Shown: piece after piece, positions 32,360 through 42,137 of the stretch | How the letters are laid out: each line of letters opens with the position of its first letter | Position numbering within the stretch: position 1 is the first letter of the stretch | NCBI GenBank assembly: GCA_020524245.1 | Contig: JAIVLN010000004.1 | Location: 1-64,000, forward strand | DNA length: 64,000 nt | From: Rossellomorea aquimaris | Lineage (GTDB): Bacteria > Bacillota > Bacilli > Bacillales > Fictibacillaceae | Direction: 5' to 3' | Notes under the pieces: model-generated | What the model was told of the DNA's origin: nothing | What the model saw: the letters and a program-made list of their open reading frames with translations, nothing else | Databases searched by the model: none | Position numbers and translations under genes: made by a program

Positions 32360-32773
32360 ATGGAAAAAATACTCGATCATATCGGTATTGCAGTCCGAGA
32401 TTTGGATGAAGCCCTCCAATTTTACATAGATATACTTGGGGGTGAGCTCGAACATCGCTATACTAGCGAAACCCCTGGAGTTGAAGTCCATGTCGCTGCG
32501 GTAAAAATGAATGGCGATCTGATTGAACTGCTACAACCGACATCACATACATCACCTGTCGCCAGGTTCATCCGTCAAAAAGGGAAGGGCGTTCATCATA
32601 TTGCGTACCGGGTTCCAGACCTTGACAAAGCCATTGAAGAAAGCAGAAAAGAAGGGATCCGTTTCCTTGAGGATACCTATCGAACGAACCAATTAGGGAG
32701 AAGGCTCATTTATTTGAACCCTGTCTCCACCCAAGGGACCATTATTGAATTTTGCGATTATCCCAATCAATGA
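32360..32773 (+). CDS. mce: methylmalonyl-CoA epimerase (VOC family)
   Basis: A 137-residue glyoxalase/VOC-fold protein with two beta-alpha-beta units. Metal ligands are expected from DHIGIAV, the first EHR/LIELLQP region, VHHIAY and the final IIEFCDYP. It interconverts methylmalonyl-CoA epimers. No mutase genes are nearby, so the assignment rests on the protein alone. Confidence 0.85.
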   Translation: MEKILDHIGIAVRDLDEALQFYIDILGGELEHRYTSETPGVEVHVAAVKMNGDLIELLQPTSHTSPVARFIRQKGKGVHHIAYRVPDLDKAIEESRKEGIRFLEDTYRTNQLGRRLIYLNPVSTQGTIIEFCDYPNQ

Positions 32774-32828
32774 TTCTGATATAATGGGATAGAATATGAA
32801 GACAAAGCGAGCAAAGGAAGTTGAATAG

Positions 32829-33686
32829 ATGAACACATTAGAAGTTGGTACAATCGTAAATTTAGTCGTATCTCGTAAAACGGAGCTCGGATATATGCTC
32901 ATGAACGCTAAACGGGAAGAAGTCTTTCTTCACAGAGCGGAAACGGAAAAAGACCTTGAGGAAAATGAAAGAGTGAAAGTGTTCCTTTATCAGGATCATG
33001 AAGGACGCCTTGCTGCAACAACTACCATGCCTTTCATTGACATGAACAGCATCGCGTGGCTTGAGATCGTTGGCGTACAACCGAAACTTGGGGTGTTTAT
33101 GGACATCGGCATCAAGAAAGACATCCTTTTATCAAAGGACGATCTGCCAAATGAACGTTCCATCTGGCCGCAGGAAGGTGACAAGTTGTATTGCGGACTT
33201 CGAACGGATAAAAAAGGCCGCTTATTCGGTGATCGCGCATCAAATGAAGAGATTGAGACGCTCTCAGAGCCTGCTCCTGAAACGCTCCGAAACCAGTACA
33301 TAACAGGTCACGTGTACCGATTCAATGAACAAGGAGCGATGATCTTCACCGACGACCGGCACATTGCCTTTTTACATAAAGAAGAAGGTGGTCAGCGGCT
33401 TCGTCTTGGGCAACGTTTACAAGTGCGTGTGACCTTCGTTCGAGAAGATGGTCGCGTCAATGCGTCGTTAAAAGCACCAAAGGAAATCGCGTACGAAGAG
33501 GATTCGCAACAGATCTTATCCTACCTGGAACAAAACGATGGATTCATGCGCTATAACGATAAGTCGAACCCTGATGACATCAAACGGGAATTCGGATTAT
33601 CGAAAGCGGCATTTAAACGAGCGATGGGGAAATTGATGAAAGAGAAGAAGGTAGAACAGTCTCCTGAAGGTACAAAATTAAAATAA
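32829..33686 (+). CDS. cvfB: S1 RNA-binding protein CvfB (YitL)
   Basis: A 285-residue protein made of serial S1-type OB folds and a C-terminal winged helix (DIKREFGLSKAAFKRAMGKLMKE). This matches CvfB, an RNA-binding regulator known from Staphylococcus and Streptococcus, and B. subtilis YitL. It probably affects mRNA stability or translation. GGAAGTTG-type weak ribosome binding site. Confidence 0.88.
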   Translation: MNTLEVGTIVNLVVSRKTELGYMLMNAKREEVFLHRAETEKDLEENERVKVFLYQDHEGRLAATTTMPFIDMNSIAWLEIVGVQPKLGVFMDIGIKKDILLSKDDLPNERSIWPQEGDKLYCGLRTDKKGRLFGDRASNEEIETLSEPAPETLRNQYITGHVYRFNEQGAMIFTDDRHIAFLHKEEGGQRLRLGQRLQVRVTFVREDGRVNASLKAPKEIAYEEDSQQILSYLEQNDGFMRYNDKSNPDDIKREFGLSKAAFKRAMGKLMKEKKVEQSPEGTKLK

Positions 33687-33809
33687 TCCTTCCAATATGA
33701 AAGTGCTTTCATTTTCTGAAAAGTATTGTTATCGTTGTTAATGGAAGGCACATCTGTTTTTGTGCTGTCGTTAAAAAGAGAAATCATGTAGAAGATGGAG
33801 GAACGTCAA

Positions 33810-35498
33810 ATGGTTGAAAATACGAAAGTGAAATCAGACATTGAAATTGCCCAAGAGGCGGAGCTTTTACCGATTCAACAAATCGCTGAACAACTGAACT
33901 TGACGGAAGAAGAGTGGGAACCATACGGACGTTATAAAGCGAAAATCTCATTAGATGTAATGGACCGATTGAAGGATACGAAAGACGGAAAGGTCGTACT
34001 CGTCACGTCGATCAACCCGACACCTGCAGGGGAAGGGAAATCGACGGTAACAGTCGGTCTTGGACAAGCATTGAACAAAATCGGGAAAAAATCAGTTATC
34101 GCACTCCGCGAGCCATCCCTTGGACCTAGCATGGGAATTAAAGGCGGCGCTGCTGGAGGCGGTTACTCCCAGGTCATGCCGATGGAGGAGATCAACCTTC
34201 ATTTTACAGGTGACATCCACGCGATTACGACAGCGAACAATGCACTTTCTGCGTTGATCGACAACCATATTCACCAGGGGAACGAACTGAATATTGATAC
34301 ACGCCGCATCGTTTGGAAGCGTGTCATCGACATGAACGACCGAGCGTTACGTAACGTTGTCGTCGGGCTTGGTGGTGCTGTGCAAGGTGTACCACGTGAG
34401 GATGGTTTCGACATTACAGTTGCGTCTGAAATCATGGCGATCTTCTGCCTTGCCCGTAATGTTCGTGACTTGAAAGAGCGTCTGTCCCGTATGGTCGTGG
34501 CATATGACGTCAATAAAGAGCCTGTTACGGTAAAAGATTTAGGCGTGGAAGGTGCACTGACGCTCCTATTGAAGGATGCGATCAAGCCGAACCTCGTTCA
34601 AACGTTAGAAAATACGCCAGCGTTGATCCACGGTGGACCATTCGCGAACATCGCACACGGTTGTAACAGTGTTATCGCGACAAAAATGGCATCTAAGCTT
34701 GGTGATTATGTTGTGACGGAATCCGGTTTCGGTGCGGATCTTGGTGCGGAGAAGTTCCTCGACATCAAAGCGCGTTACGGTGAAATCGATCCGAATCTCG
34801 TTGTTGTAGTGGCAACTGTCCGTGCATTGAAGATGCATGGCGGTGTACCGAAAGATGAGCTTCAGAAAGAAGACTTAGACGCATTGGAAAAAGGAATGGT
34901 TAATCTCGAGAAGCACATTGAAACGATTCAGTCGTTCGGATTGCCATTCGTTGTTGCATTGAACCATTTCGTGAAAGATACCGATCGCGAAGTGGAGTTC
35001 GTGAAAGAATGGTGTGCGAAGAAAGGCGTAGAGGTTGCGGTTGCGAAAGTTTGGGCTGACGGTGGAAAAGGCGGAGAAGAGCTTGCTCAGAAAGTCGTCG
35101 ACATGATCGATACGGCTGAAAACAACTACAAACCACTCTACACATTGGATCAACCGCTTGAAGAGAAAATCGAGACAATCGCGAAGAAGGTATACGGTGC
35201 TGAAGGCGTAGACTTCTCGAAGAAAGCGAAGAAACAATTGAAAGAATACACCGATCTCGGTTGGGACAACCTCCCAGTCTGTATGGCAAAAACTCAGTAT
35301 TCACTATCGGATGATCCGACGTTGCTTGGACGTCCGGAAGGCTTCCGCGTTCAGATCCGTGAGCTGAAAGCTTCGATTGGAGCAGGATTTATTGTTGCCC
35401 TTACAGGAAACGTCATGACAATGCCTGGTTTGCCGAAAAAACCAGCAGCACTGAACATGGACGTTACCGACGACGGGAAAGCAGAAGGTTTGTTCTAA
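33810..35498 (+). CDS. fhs: formate-tetrahydrofolate ligase
   Basis: A 562-residue enzyme making 10-formyl-THF from formate, ATP and THF. The nucleotide-binding loop TPAGEGKST lies near residue 70, and [11 protein letters not shown] and NIAHGCNS are family signatures. Start ATG 33810 is 8 bases after GGAGG; the ATG five codons upstream overlaps that site. Confidence 0.97.
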   Translation: MVENTKVKSDIEIAQEAELLPIQQIAEQLNLTEEEWEPYGRYKAKISLDVMDRLKDTKDGKVVLVTSINPTPAGEGKSTVTVGLGQALNKIGKKSVIALREPSLGPSMGIKGGAAGGGYSQVMPMEEINLHFTGDIHAITTANNALSALIDNHIHQGNELNIDTRRIVWKRVIDMNDRALRNVVVGLGGAVQGVPREDGFDITVASEIMAIFCLARNVRDLKERLSRMVVAYDVNKEPVTVKDLGVEGALTLLLKDAIKPNLVQTLENTPALIHGGPFANIAHGCNSVIATKMASKLGDYVVTESGFGADLGAEKFLDIKARYGEIDPNLVVVVATVRALKMHGGVPKDELQKEDLDALEKGMVNLEKHIETIQSFGLPFVVALNHFVKDTDREVEFVKEWCAKKGVEVAVAKVWADGGKGGEELAQKVVDMIDTAENNYKPLYTLDQPLEEKIETIAKKVYGAEGVDFSKKAKKQLKEYTDLGWDNLPVCMAKTQYSLSDDPTLLGRPEGFRVQIRELKASIGAGFIVALTGNVMTMPGLPKKPAALNMDVTDDGKAEGLF

Positions 35499-35513
35499 AG
35501 CATGAATGATGAG

Positions 35514-35544
35514 AGGACTGACATCGAGTCAGTCCTTTTCGTTT
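35514..35544 (+). terminator. terminator after fhs
   Basis: AGGACTGAC-ATCGA-GTCAGTCCTTTT, followed by a second T-run. Confidence 0.9.
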
Positions 35545-35545
35545 T

Positions 35546-35702
35546 TGTAGATAATACTGCATTTTTATAGAAAATTTCGGGTTTGTGGTAGAAAAATCTA
35601 GATTCTAGGTAGATATATTCAAATTTTGGGTAGATAAATCCAGATTTTGGGCAGATAAATCCATAAGTTAGGTAGAAAAATCGAAATATAGGGTAGATAA
35701 CC
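35546..35702. repeat. 21-bp tandem array A upstream of pncA
   Basis: Five well-phased units start at 35587, 35608, 35629, 35650 and 35671 (consensus GGTAGATAAATCCAGATTTTG), with a partial copy at 35692 and two degenerate copies before 35587. Unit length is exactly 21. There are no unique spacers. Confidence 0.9.
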
Positions 35703-35786
35703 AACCGAGGACAGAAATCATTCAGTAAATTCCCTACACAGAATTTGCTATAATGAAATCATAATCCTAAAGGGGGTAATCGAGTC

Positions 35787-36356
35787 GTGAAAGCGTTAGT
35801 CGTAATCGATTATACGAACGATTTTGTGGCAAATGACGGTCGTTTGACTTGTGGTGAGCCTGGTCAGGCAATCGAATCTCGAATTACAGAACTGACAAAG
35901 ACTTTTGTTGATGCAGGGGAGTTTGTCGTTTTCGCAGTAGATGTGCATGATGAAAACGATCCACATCATCCAGAGAGCAGCCTATTCCCACCACACAATA
36001 TCCGTGGCACTTCCGGTCGTTATCAGTACGGTTCACTCGGCGAGTACTATGAAAAAGTGAAAGATCAAGTGTACTGGATGGACAAAACGCGTTACAGCGC
36101 TTTTGCTGGGACGGACTTGGAAATGAAACTCCGCGAACGCGGAGTGCAAGAACTCCATCTCGTCGGGGTATGCACCGATATTTGCGTGCTACATACTGCG
36201 ATTGATGCGTACAACAAAGGGTTCAAGATCGTCATTCACGAGGATGCTGTCCAAAGCTTCAACCAGGCGGGTCATGAATGGGCGTTGGATCATTTTAAAA
36301 ATACGCTCGGCGCTGAAGTCGTGAAAGCGGCTGAAGGATCCAATGTCAGCAAGTGA
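35787..36356 (+). CDS. pncA: nicotinamidase/isochorismatase family hydrolase
   Basis: A 189-residue cysteine hydrolase with the catalytic triad D8 (VVIDYTNDF), K100 (WMDKTRYSAF) and C129 (LVGVCTDICV), and a metal site at D52/H54 and the following His pair. Similar to B. subtilis PncA (YueJ), converting nicotinamide to nicotinate for NAD salvage. AAAGGGGG precedes the start. It overlaps the next gene by 14 bases. Confidence 0.88.
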   Translation: MKALVVIDYTNDFVANDGRLTCGEPGQAIESRITELTKTFVDAGEFVVFAVDVHDENDPHHPESSLFPPHNIRGTSGRYQYGSLGEYYEKVKDQVYWMDKTRYSAFAGTDLEMKLRERGVQELHLVGVCTDICVLHTAIDAYNKGFKIVIHEDAVQSFNQAGHEWALDHFKNTLGAEVVKAAEGSNVSK

Positions 36357-36657
36357 TTTTGAACAAGTGAAAATTGCGCTCGATACAGCGCTCGATGACT
36401 GGAGCCACATGCAGAAAACCACTGGAGATGAAGGAGCAGAGTGGGCAGAGCGATTCGAGCGTCATTTTTACGAGATGGTTGATAAGCTGAAGGTTTGGTA
36501 TGAGGGTCTTGAGCCAAAGCCTGCGAGTTATGAAGAACTCGAAGCCATGCCTGAAATTGAGGAAATTCAAGAGCAGCTTCCAGGACCTCTCCTGTTGAAT
36601 TTCCTGACCGAATTGGAAGACATCTACGATGGTGTTGAGAAAAAGTCCTTTGATTAA
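36343..36657 (+). CDS. small acidic protein coupled to pncA, unknown
   Basis: A 104-residue acidic helical protein (many Glu, WAERFERHFYEMVDKLKVWYEGLE). No family recognised. The overlap with pncA implies translational coupling and a related function. Confidence 0.65.
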   Translation: MSASDFEQVKIALDTALDDWSHMQKTTGDEGAEWAERFERHFYEMVDKLKVWYEGLEPKPASYEELEAMPEIEEIQEQLPGPLLLNFLTELEDIYDGVEKKSFD

Positions 36658-36662
36658 CGGTG

Positions 36663-36698
36663 AAAAAATCTGATCCTAACGAGTGGGATCAGATTTTT
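36663..36698 (+). terminator. terminator after the pncA pair
   Basis: AAAAATCTGATCC-TAACGAGT-GGGATCAGATTTTT. Confidence 0.9.
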
Positions 36699-36715
36699 GT
36701 CATACTAAAGACCTA

Positions 36716-36841
36716 TTTTACAAAACAAGGTGTCATTTTTCTAAAACCCAAGTGGATTTTTACAAAATCACACCCGAAATTTCTAAAACACCCAACTGTT
36801 TTTCTAAAACCGAACCCCAAATTTCTAAAACCCACCTTTAA
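36716..36841. repeat. 21-bp tandem array B downstream of pncA
   Basis: Six exact 21-base units (36716, 36737, 36758, 36779, 36800, 36821), consensus TTTTCTAAAACCCAA followed by six variable bases. Read on the other strand the units begin TAGAAAAA, like array A, so the two arrays look like one family in opposite orientation. Confidence 0.9.
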
Positions 36842-37329
36842 AACTTCCATCCATATGCAATTTCGGTGTGTTTTATCCCTTCAATTTCAAGCTGATCCTC
36901 TTTAAACGGTTGTCCGCCCATCTTTTCATAGAAATACTTCGATAAATTCTCTTCTAACACCCAAACATACATGGAATTCCAACCTTGTTCCATCATCCAG
37001 TCGACGGATGCTTCAAATAATCGGTTCCCAATCCCTTTCCCCTGGAATTCTTTCAACAAGTAGATCGCATAAATCTCTCCATGATAAGGAAACTCCTCAA
37101 CCCGACGTCTCCCACCATTCACAAAACCTACAATTCTGCCATTCTCTTCAGCTACGTACATGAATCCGCCAGGTTGCTGAATGACCTGAGTCCATTGCTC
37201 TATTTTACGTTCAACCGATAGTTGAGCAAGAAACGAATCGCTCACGATTCCTGTATACGTTGTTTTCCAGCTGGATACATGGACTTCGGCGATCTGTTCC
37301 ACATCATCAATCGTCCCTTTCCGAATCAT
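36838..37329 (-). CDS. GNAT family N-acetyltransferase
   Basis: A 163-residue acetyltransferase. The acetyl-CoA binding motif is in IYLLKEFQGKGIGNRLFE. Start ATG 37329 behind GGAGTGG gives the usual MIRKGTIDDVEQIAEVHV beginning; the longer frame adds residues without a better ribosome binding site. Substrate unknown. Its 3' end touches the 21-bp array B. Confidence 0.88.
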   Translation of the reverse strand: MIRKGTIDDVEQIAEVHVSSWKTTYTGIVSDSFLAQLSVERKIEQWTQVIQQPGGFMYVAEENGRIVGFVNGGRRRVEEFPYHGEIYAIYLLKEFQGKGIGNRLFEASVDWMMEQGWNSMYVWVLEENLSKYFYEKMGGQPFKEDQLEIEGIKHTEIAYGWKF

Positions 37330-37409
37330 AGACACCACTCCATCCCGAAATGAATAAGATATACCATTCATGATAGACGCCTAGTCCCCAATTGGAAAGA
37401 GGGAATGGA

Positions 37410-38018
37410 ATGTATGATAAATTTAAACCAGTTAAAGTGATTACGATAAAGAAAGAACACGAGCATATTAAAGTTTCGTATCCAAAACTTGTGGATATGA
37501 AGGACAAAAAAGCGGAGGCAAAGATCAATAAGGAGATCCGTGAGTTAGTGGATGAGTTGGTGGAAGAGGGGAATCAACCGGATGCTACCACTGTTGAGGT
37601 CCGATATGAATCGAAAGTGAATCGGAATGGCGTTTACAGTGTCGTACTCATCCTCTTTTATTTCATAGAGCACGCTGCCCACCCGATGGAAATCCAGAAG
37701 GCACTCACCTTTTCAACGCTCACCGGGCACAGCTTTACGTTTCCTGAACTGTTCTCAAAGAACAGCTATTACAAAACGAGACTGACCCGGTACGTCAAAG
37801 ACTATGTTAAAAAGGAAAACATCCAGTTGATCAACGAAATACAGCCGATCACGGATGATCAGGAATATTACCTTACAGATGAAGACCTCGTTCTCTTTTA
37901 TCAGCTGTATGAATACACTCCTTACGTGTATGGATTCCTCGAAGTGCCCATTCCATTAACAGAGGTACGTTCAATGGCTGCGATGGATAGTCCTATCCGC
38001 CAACTGACATCCCGTTAG
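37410..38018 (+). CDS. DUF3298/DUF4163-like protein
   Basis: A 202-residue protein with no signal peptide. HIKVSYPKLVDMKDKKAEAKINKEI resembles the DUF4163 start and GHSFTFPELF the DUF3298 (RsiV-like) end. These domains are usually extracytoplasmic, so the lack of an export signal is unusual. ATG 37410 lies 6 bases after GAGGG. Confidence 0.7.
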   Translation: MYDKFKPVKVITIKKEHEHIKVSYPKLVDMKDKKAEAKINKEIRELVDELVEEGNQPDATTVEVRYESKVNRNGVYSVVLILFYFIEHAAHPMEIQKALTFSTLTGHSFTFPELFSKNSYYKTRLTRYVKDYVKKENIQLINEIQPITDDQEYYLTDEDLVLFYQLYEYTPYVYGFLEVPIPLTEVRSMAAMDSPIRQLTSR

Positions 38019-38024
38019 TAAAAT

Positions 38025-38052
38025 GCCCACTGTCATTCTGGTGGGCTTTTTT
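38025..38052 (+). terminator. terminator after the DUF3298 gene
   Basis: GCCCAC-TGTCATTCTG-GTGGGC followed by six T. Confidence 0.85.
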
Positions 38053-38151
38053 GACCTTAACTAGAGACCTTCTCATGGAAGTTTTTGTGGCGTGCTTTTT
38101 TGTGATAAAATGGTCTTTATGGGATAAATTCGTTCCAATAGGAGTTAGGCG

Positions 38152-41100
38152 ATGATTACATACTATCACTTACAAATGACATTCATACCTTCCCTCGACG
38201 AACGCGGGAAGTTTCTTATATGGGTCACACGCCCGAATGGCGAACCGATTTCCATCAGCAAGTCCAGGTTACACTGGTTGCTTGGGGAATCGGGGATTTC
38301 GCATGTTTTTACAAGTGAAAAAGAAGAAAGCAAGACGCTCATCGTTGATTGGGATGAGAAGCATTACGAAGTGGAAGGACTGCTCGTCGACATGTGGCGA
38401 GTTTACCTCTTTTTACAGCAGCCAGCCGCGCATACGACAACAGGCTCCTTTTATTTCGGTGAAAGCTTCGTGTACTGGGAGACGGTCGCAAGAAGTCTTG
38501 AAACCTTGATCCGTGGCGGACAATACTTTCCGACAATCTATGAAATCACTAAAGAGAAGCGGCATTATGCATATGCTCAATGGATGATCGCGAGAACCGT
38601 ACTCGAGGGACAATCGCTTTCAGATTGGTTGAAATCCGCTTCACCTCTCATTTTCTCATTTGAGCATCTATCTACGTTCCCAATCCGCGAATGGCAAAAT
38701 CTGATGATCGACATATGGGCAGACCAGATCATCAAAGTCCATCTCACTTCTGGACCTGAGATCGAATTGGAAGGGTTAACAGAGGAACATTCAGATATTA
38801 TGGTCCGATGGGAAAAAGCCCTCCTAACCTCTAACGCGAGCTTTTTCCATATCGTTGATCAGAAAGCGGAGCTCCAGCAATTGCACATTCTAATTCGTGA
38901 AGTGCGGAAATGGCATGGCCCAATCAGTTCGGATTCATTCCGGACATTGGAAAAGGGACTGATTAATTTCAAACAGCCGTTTATCCAGTCAGGTTTTACT
39001 GTCCAATCGATGGACATCAACTGTTTTCCTATGGATGACGAAGGGATGAGACATTGGGGCTTGCAGATTTTCATTACAGGTGAACAAGAAGGTGAATCGT
39101 TAAGACTGCCGATGGATGATCAGCGGATTGTCCGTTCGTATATTAAGAACTGGGTAGATGACCGGATCAATTATCTTGTTCAAATGGACGATGCCCTGTA
39201 TCAGTCCCAACGGAAATTACGGCATTCCGGGACGACGGAAATGTCGCTCGATACGATGCGTACGCTCCATGAAAACCTGAGTGTGTTGAAGTCGATGGAT
39301 ATCCGCTTGACGTTCCCAGAAGGCTTGACGCTTGAGTCGATGGATCGAGAGGATGTGTCCGTTTCTCTGAACGTGAATAACGAGCATGGAGATGGGGTCG
39401 GACTGAGCAGCTTATTGAACTTCAACTGGCAAATTGCGATCGGTGATATTGAGTTATCTGTCGAAGAGTTCAAAAGACTGGTCTACCGACAGCAATACAT
39501 CATTCAAAAAGATGACAAATGGATCATGCTGCCTCAATCGAAAATTGAAGAGATTTTCGAGGAGATCAGTGAGCTCGATCCTATTATCCGGAACAAAGCA
39601 TCATTTGCGACCTTAGTTGGTGTGAAATCGAAGAATCAGGATTTCGAATCGGATATCGACCTTCACATGGACCGTGAAGTGAAGGACTATCTGGAACATT
39701 TCCTAACGCCGACCGAAGACCAATATGAGATTCCGGAAAGTTTCCGAGGTGTGCTTCGTCCTTATCAGAAAAAAGGCTACCAATGGATGCGTTCGCATCG
39801 AGACAAAAGGATCGGTGTCTGCCTCGCAGACGACATGGGGCTCGGGAAAACGATCCAGGCGATTACGTATCTGTTGGATATCAAGCGTGAATCGAAGACT
39901 CATCTGATCATTTGTCCGACATCGGTTCTTGGAAACTGGAAACGTGAGCTCGAACGATTTGCTCCATCATTGAATGTAAAAGTACATCATGGAGCGGATC
40001 GGGCAAAAGAGGTGACCTCTTTCAAAAATGAACTGAGTGGAGAAGATGTTCTCATTACGAGTTACGCGCTGCTGTTACGTGATCAACACCTTTTTGAAAA
40101 CGAGGAGTGGAATGCAGTCATTCTTGATGAAGCGCAAATGATCAAGAATCCGACAACAAAACAAAGTCGATTGGTGCGTTCGTTAAAATCAGTCCATCGG
40201 ATTGCACTAACCGGGACGCCAATGGAAAATCGCCTCCAGGAGCTCTGGTCGATTTCGGATTTCTTGAATCCCGGATATCTTGGCAACCGGACTTCCTTCA
40301 ATCAACAGTTCATCCGTCCGATTGAAAAGGAAGGGAAGAGAGAACGAGTTGAAGTATTGAAACGACTGATTCAGCCGTTCTTATTACGAAGATCCAAGCA
40401 ACAGACGTCAATCGTAGAAGAATTGCCGGAAAAGACGGAGACGAAAATCCATTGTCAGCTGACCAAGGAGCAAGCCTCACTTTATCAGATGGTCGTCGAT
40501 CAGATCCGAGAAAAGCTTCAGTCTACGACAGGGATGGAAAGAAGAGGTACGATCCTCGGTGGCATTACGAAGTTGAAGCAGGTTTGTAACCATCCATCCC
40601 TGTTGACGTGGGATGAGCCGATTGCTTCTCACTCTGGAAAAATTACCGAATTTCTGCAAATATTGAACAGCAAGGTAAAGGATGGGGAGAAAGCCCTCGT
40701 CTTCACCCAGTATGTTAAAATGGGAGATTTACTGAAGGAATTGTTAGAGAGAGAAACGACAGACATGAAAGTATTCTTTTTACATGGAGGAATTCCGTCC
40801 CAGAAACGTGAACAGATGTTGAAGCAATTCAGGGAAACGAAATCGAAGAAATGCGTGTTCATCTTGTCGATCAAAGCGGGTGGAGTCGGATTGAATCTGA
40901 CCGAAGCCAATCACGTCATCCATCTCGACCGGTGGTGGAATCCTGCTGTTGAAAATCAGGCGACCGACCGTGCCTACCGGATCGGTCAGGAGCAGAACGT
41001 GAGTGTGTATAAGATGATCACGAAAGGGACGCTTGAGGAAGGTATTGATCAATTGATTGATCGGAAGTCGCATCTCACATCCCAAATTGTCAGTCATGAA

Positions 41101-41178
41101 GATCAATGGGTGACGGAAATGAGCGATAAAGAATTGATCGAACTCATTCGTTTAAGGGAGAAGGTGTTGCACTCATGA
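38152..41178 (+). CDS. ywqA: SNF2-family helicase (YwqA-like)
   Basis: A 1008-residue SWI2/SNF2 ATPase. A poorly conserved N-terminal half (bacterial SNF2-associated domain) is followed by the motor: Walker A DDMGLGKTIQ (about 560), DEAQ box (about 660), TGTPMENR, and motif VI QATDRAYRIGQ (about 938). It should translocate on duplex DNA or RNA without true unwinding. It overlaps the SWIM-protein gene by four bases, as in the ywqA-ywqB pair of B. subtilis. Confidence 0.92.
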   Translation: MITYYHLQMTFIPSLDERGKFLIWVTRPNGEPISISKSRLHWLLGESGISHVFTSEKEESKTLIVDWDEKHYEVEGLLVDMWRVYLFLQQPAAHTTTGSFYFGESFVYWETVARSLETLIRGGQYFPTIYEITKEKRHYAYAQWMIARTVLEGQSLSDWLKSASPLIFSFEHLSTFPIREWQNLMIDIWADQIIKVHLTSGPEIELEGLTEEHSDIMVRWEKALLTSNASFFHIVDQKAELQQLHILIREVRKWHGPISSDSFRTLEKGLINFKQPFIQSGFTVQSMDINCFPMDDEGMRHWGLQIFITGEQEGESLRLPMDDQRIVRSYIKNWVDDRINYLVQMDDALYQSQRKLRHSGTTEMSLDTMRTLHENLSVLKSMDIRLTFPEGLTLESMDREDVSVSLNVNNEHGDGVGLSSLLNFNWQIAIGDIELSVEEFKRLVYRQQYIIQKDDKWIMLPQSKIEEIFEEISELDPIIRNKASFATLVGVKSKNQDFESDIDLHMDREVKDYLEHFLTPTEDQYEIPESFRGVLRPYQKKGYQWMRSHRDKRIGVCLADDMGLGKTIQAITYLLDIKRESKTHLIICPTSVLGNWKRELERFAPSLNVKVHHGADRAKEVTSFKNELSGEDVLITSYALLLRDQHLFENEEWNAVILDEAQMIKNPTTKQSRLVRSLKSVHRIALTGTPMENRLQELWSISDFLNPGYLGNRTSFNQQFIRPIEKEGKRERVEVLKRLIQPFLLRRSKQQTSIVEELPEKTETKIHCQLTKEQASLYQMVVDQIREKLQSTTGMERRGTILGGITKLKQVCNHPSLLTWDEPIASHSGKITEFLQILNSKVKDGEKALVFTQYVKMGDLLKELLERETTDMKVFFLHGGIPSQKREQMLKQFRETKSKKCVFILSIKAGGVGLNLTEANHVIHLDRWWNPAVENQATDRAYRIGQEQNVSVYKMITKGTLEEGIDQLIDRKSHLTSQIVSHEDQWVTEMSDKELIELIRLREKVLHS

Positions 41179-41717
41179 CGAAAAAAGGGCGTAAATCGGA
41201 AACAAAACTCCAGCAATGGCTGAATCACTTTTCGGAACGAGTTGACTATAGCAGATTCCAGAGAGGAATGAGCCTTTATAACGATCATCATGTTCATGGA
41301 TTCCAAGTGTTTCCGAATCATTTTGAGTGCCAGATTGAAGGATTGCAGGATACGTACGAAGTCCGAGGATATTACAGGTTGGAAAATGGTATACCGCTAT
41401 TGAACGATTACGAAGTGGTATGCTCATGCCCTGATGAAAAGCCGATCTGTAAACATGGCGTTTGTGCGACGATGTATTTCATATTGAATGAACTCACAGC
41501 GGAACAGAATGATACGGAAGATAGGGTTCTAAGGGAACGATCGGCACAAATCGAAGAACCATTGAAAAAACTGCAACAAAAAGTGGCATCTCAAACAAGT
41601 TCAATATTAGAACTCCATTCGTTTAGAGGTAGCCGCAACATACAAAACAAGGATTATATAGAAACTGTCCATACTCGTGTTGTATCGGTTATGGATGAAT
41701 TGAAGAAAAGACAGTAA
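41175..41717 (+). CDS. ywqB: SWIM zinc-finger protein (YwqB-like)
   Basis: A 180-residue protein whose CSCPDEKPICKHGV forms the CxC...CxH SWIM finger. SWIM proteins assist nucleic-acid remodelling enzymes. Translational coupling with the SNF2 helicase suggests that they act as a complex. Confidence 0.85.
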   Translation: MTKKGRKSETKLQQWLNHFSERVDYSRFQRGMSLYNDHHVHGFQVFPNHFECQIEGLQDTYEVRGYYRLENGIPLLNDYEVVCSCPDEKPICKHGVCATMYFILNELTAEQNDTEDRVLRERSAQIEEPLKKLQQKVASQTSSILELHSFRGSRNIQNKDYIETVHTRVVSVMDELKKRQ

Positions 41718-41719
41718 GA

Positions 41720-41748
41720 GGGTTGACCCGTAACAGGTCAACCCTTTT
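41720..41748 (+). terminator. terminator after the SWIM gene
   Basis: GGGTTGACC-CGTAACA-GGTCAACCC followed by TTTT. Confidence 0.85.
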
Positions 41749-41780
41749 GACTTTCGTATGTTGTAATTAAGTATAAATGC

Positions 41781-41921
41781 CTATGCCGTTTGATCCTGAT
41801 AGGTTGGAGGGACAATCTCATAATAAGCTCGATTATAGGTGATGACTTGTTGTCCTTGTACAGTGACGATTCGGTCTTCTGTAATGCGGATGACTCTGCC
41901 TTCGACTGGGAGCTTCTTCAT
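41781..41921 (-). CDS. small protein, 46 residues, unknown
   Basis: Reads MKKLPVEGRVIRITEDRIVT and continues with VQGQQVITYNRAYYEIVPPTY. AAAGGAGAGG lies 6 bases before the ATG. The pattern suggests a single small beta-barrel (SH3- or OB-like) domain. Not recognised. Confidence 0.6.
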   Translation of the reverse strand: MKKLPVEGRVIRITEDRIVTVQGQQVITYNRAYYEIVPPTYQDQTA

Positions 41922-42137
41922 CGTATCCTCTCCTTTAGAATAATGAATGTATCAACCATTTACTTTTATATACCCATTTTTCAGAAAAATGAACACTTTT
42001 AACATAAAACTACAAAAGTTACATACATATGACAAACTAAGACAATTCTCTATGAGCCGAACGATATGAGATTTCTTCGGTCGTATGTTATATTTTCAAT
42101 AGAGGCAAGGTACGTTTCAGAAAGGGGTTTTTATGTT

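Noticed and set aside
34875-35304. Minus-strand frames of 120 and 134 codons inside fhs
   Set aside because: Fhs is unambiguous on the plus strand; the opposite frames have no ribosome binding sites or known motifs.
35546-36841. 21-bp arrays as CRISPR
   Set aside because: Units abut with no unique spacers, are too short, and no cas genes are present.
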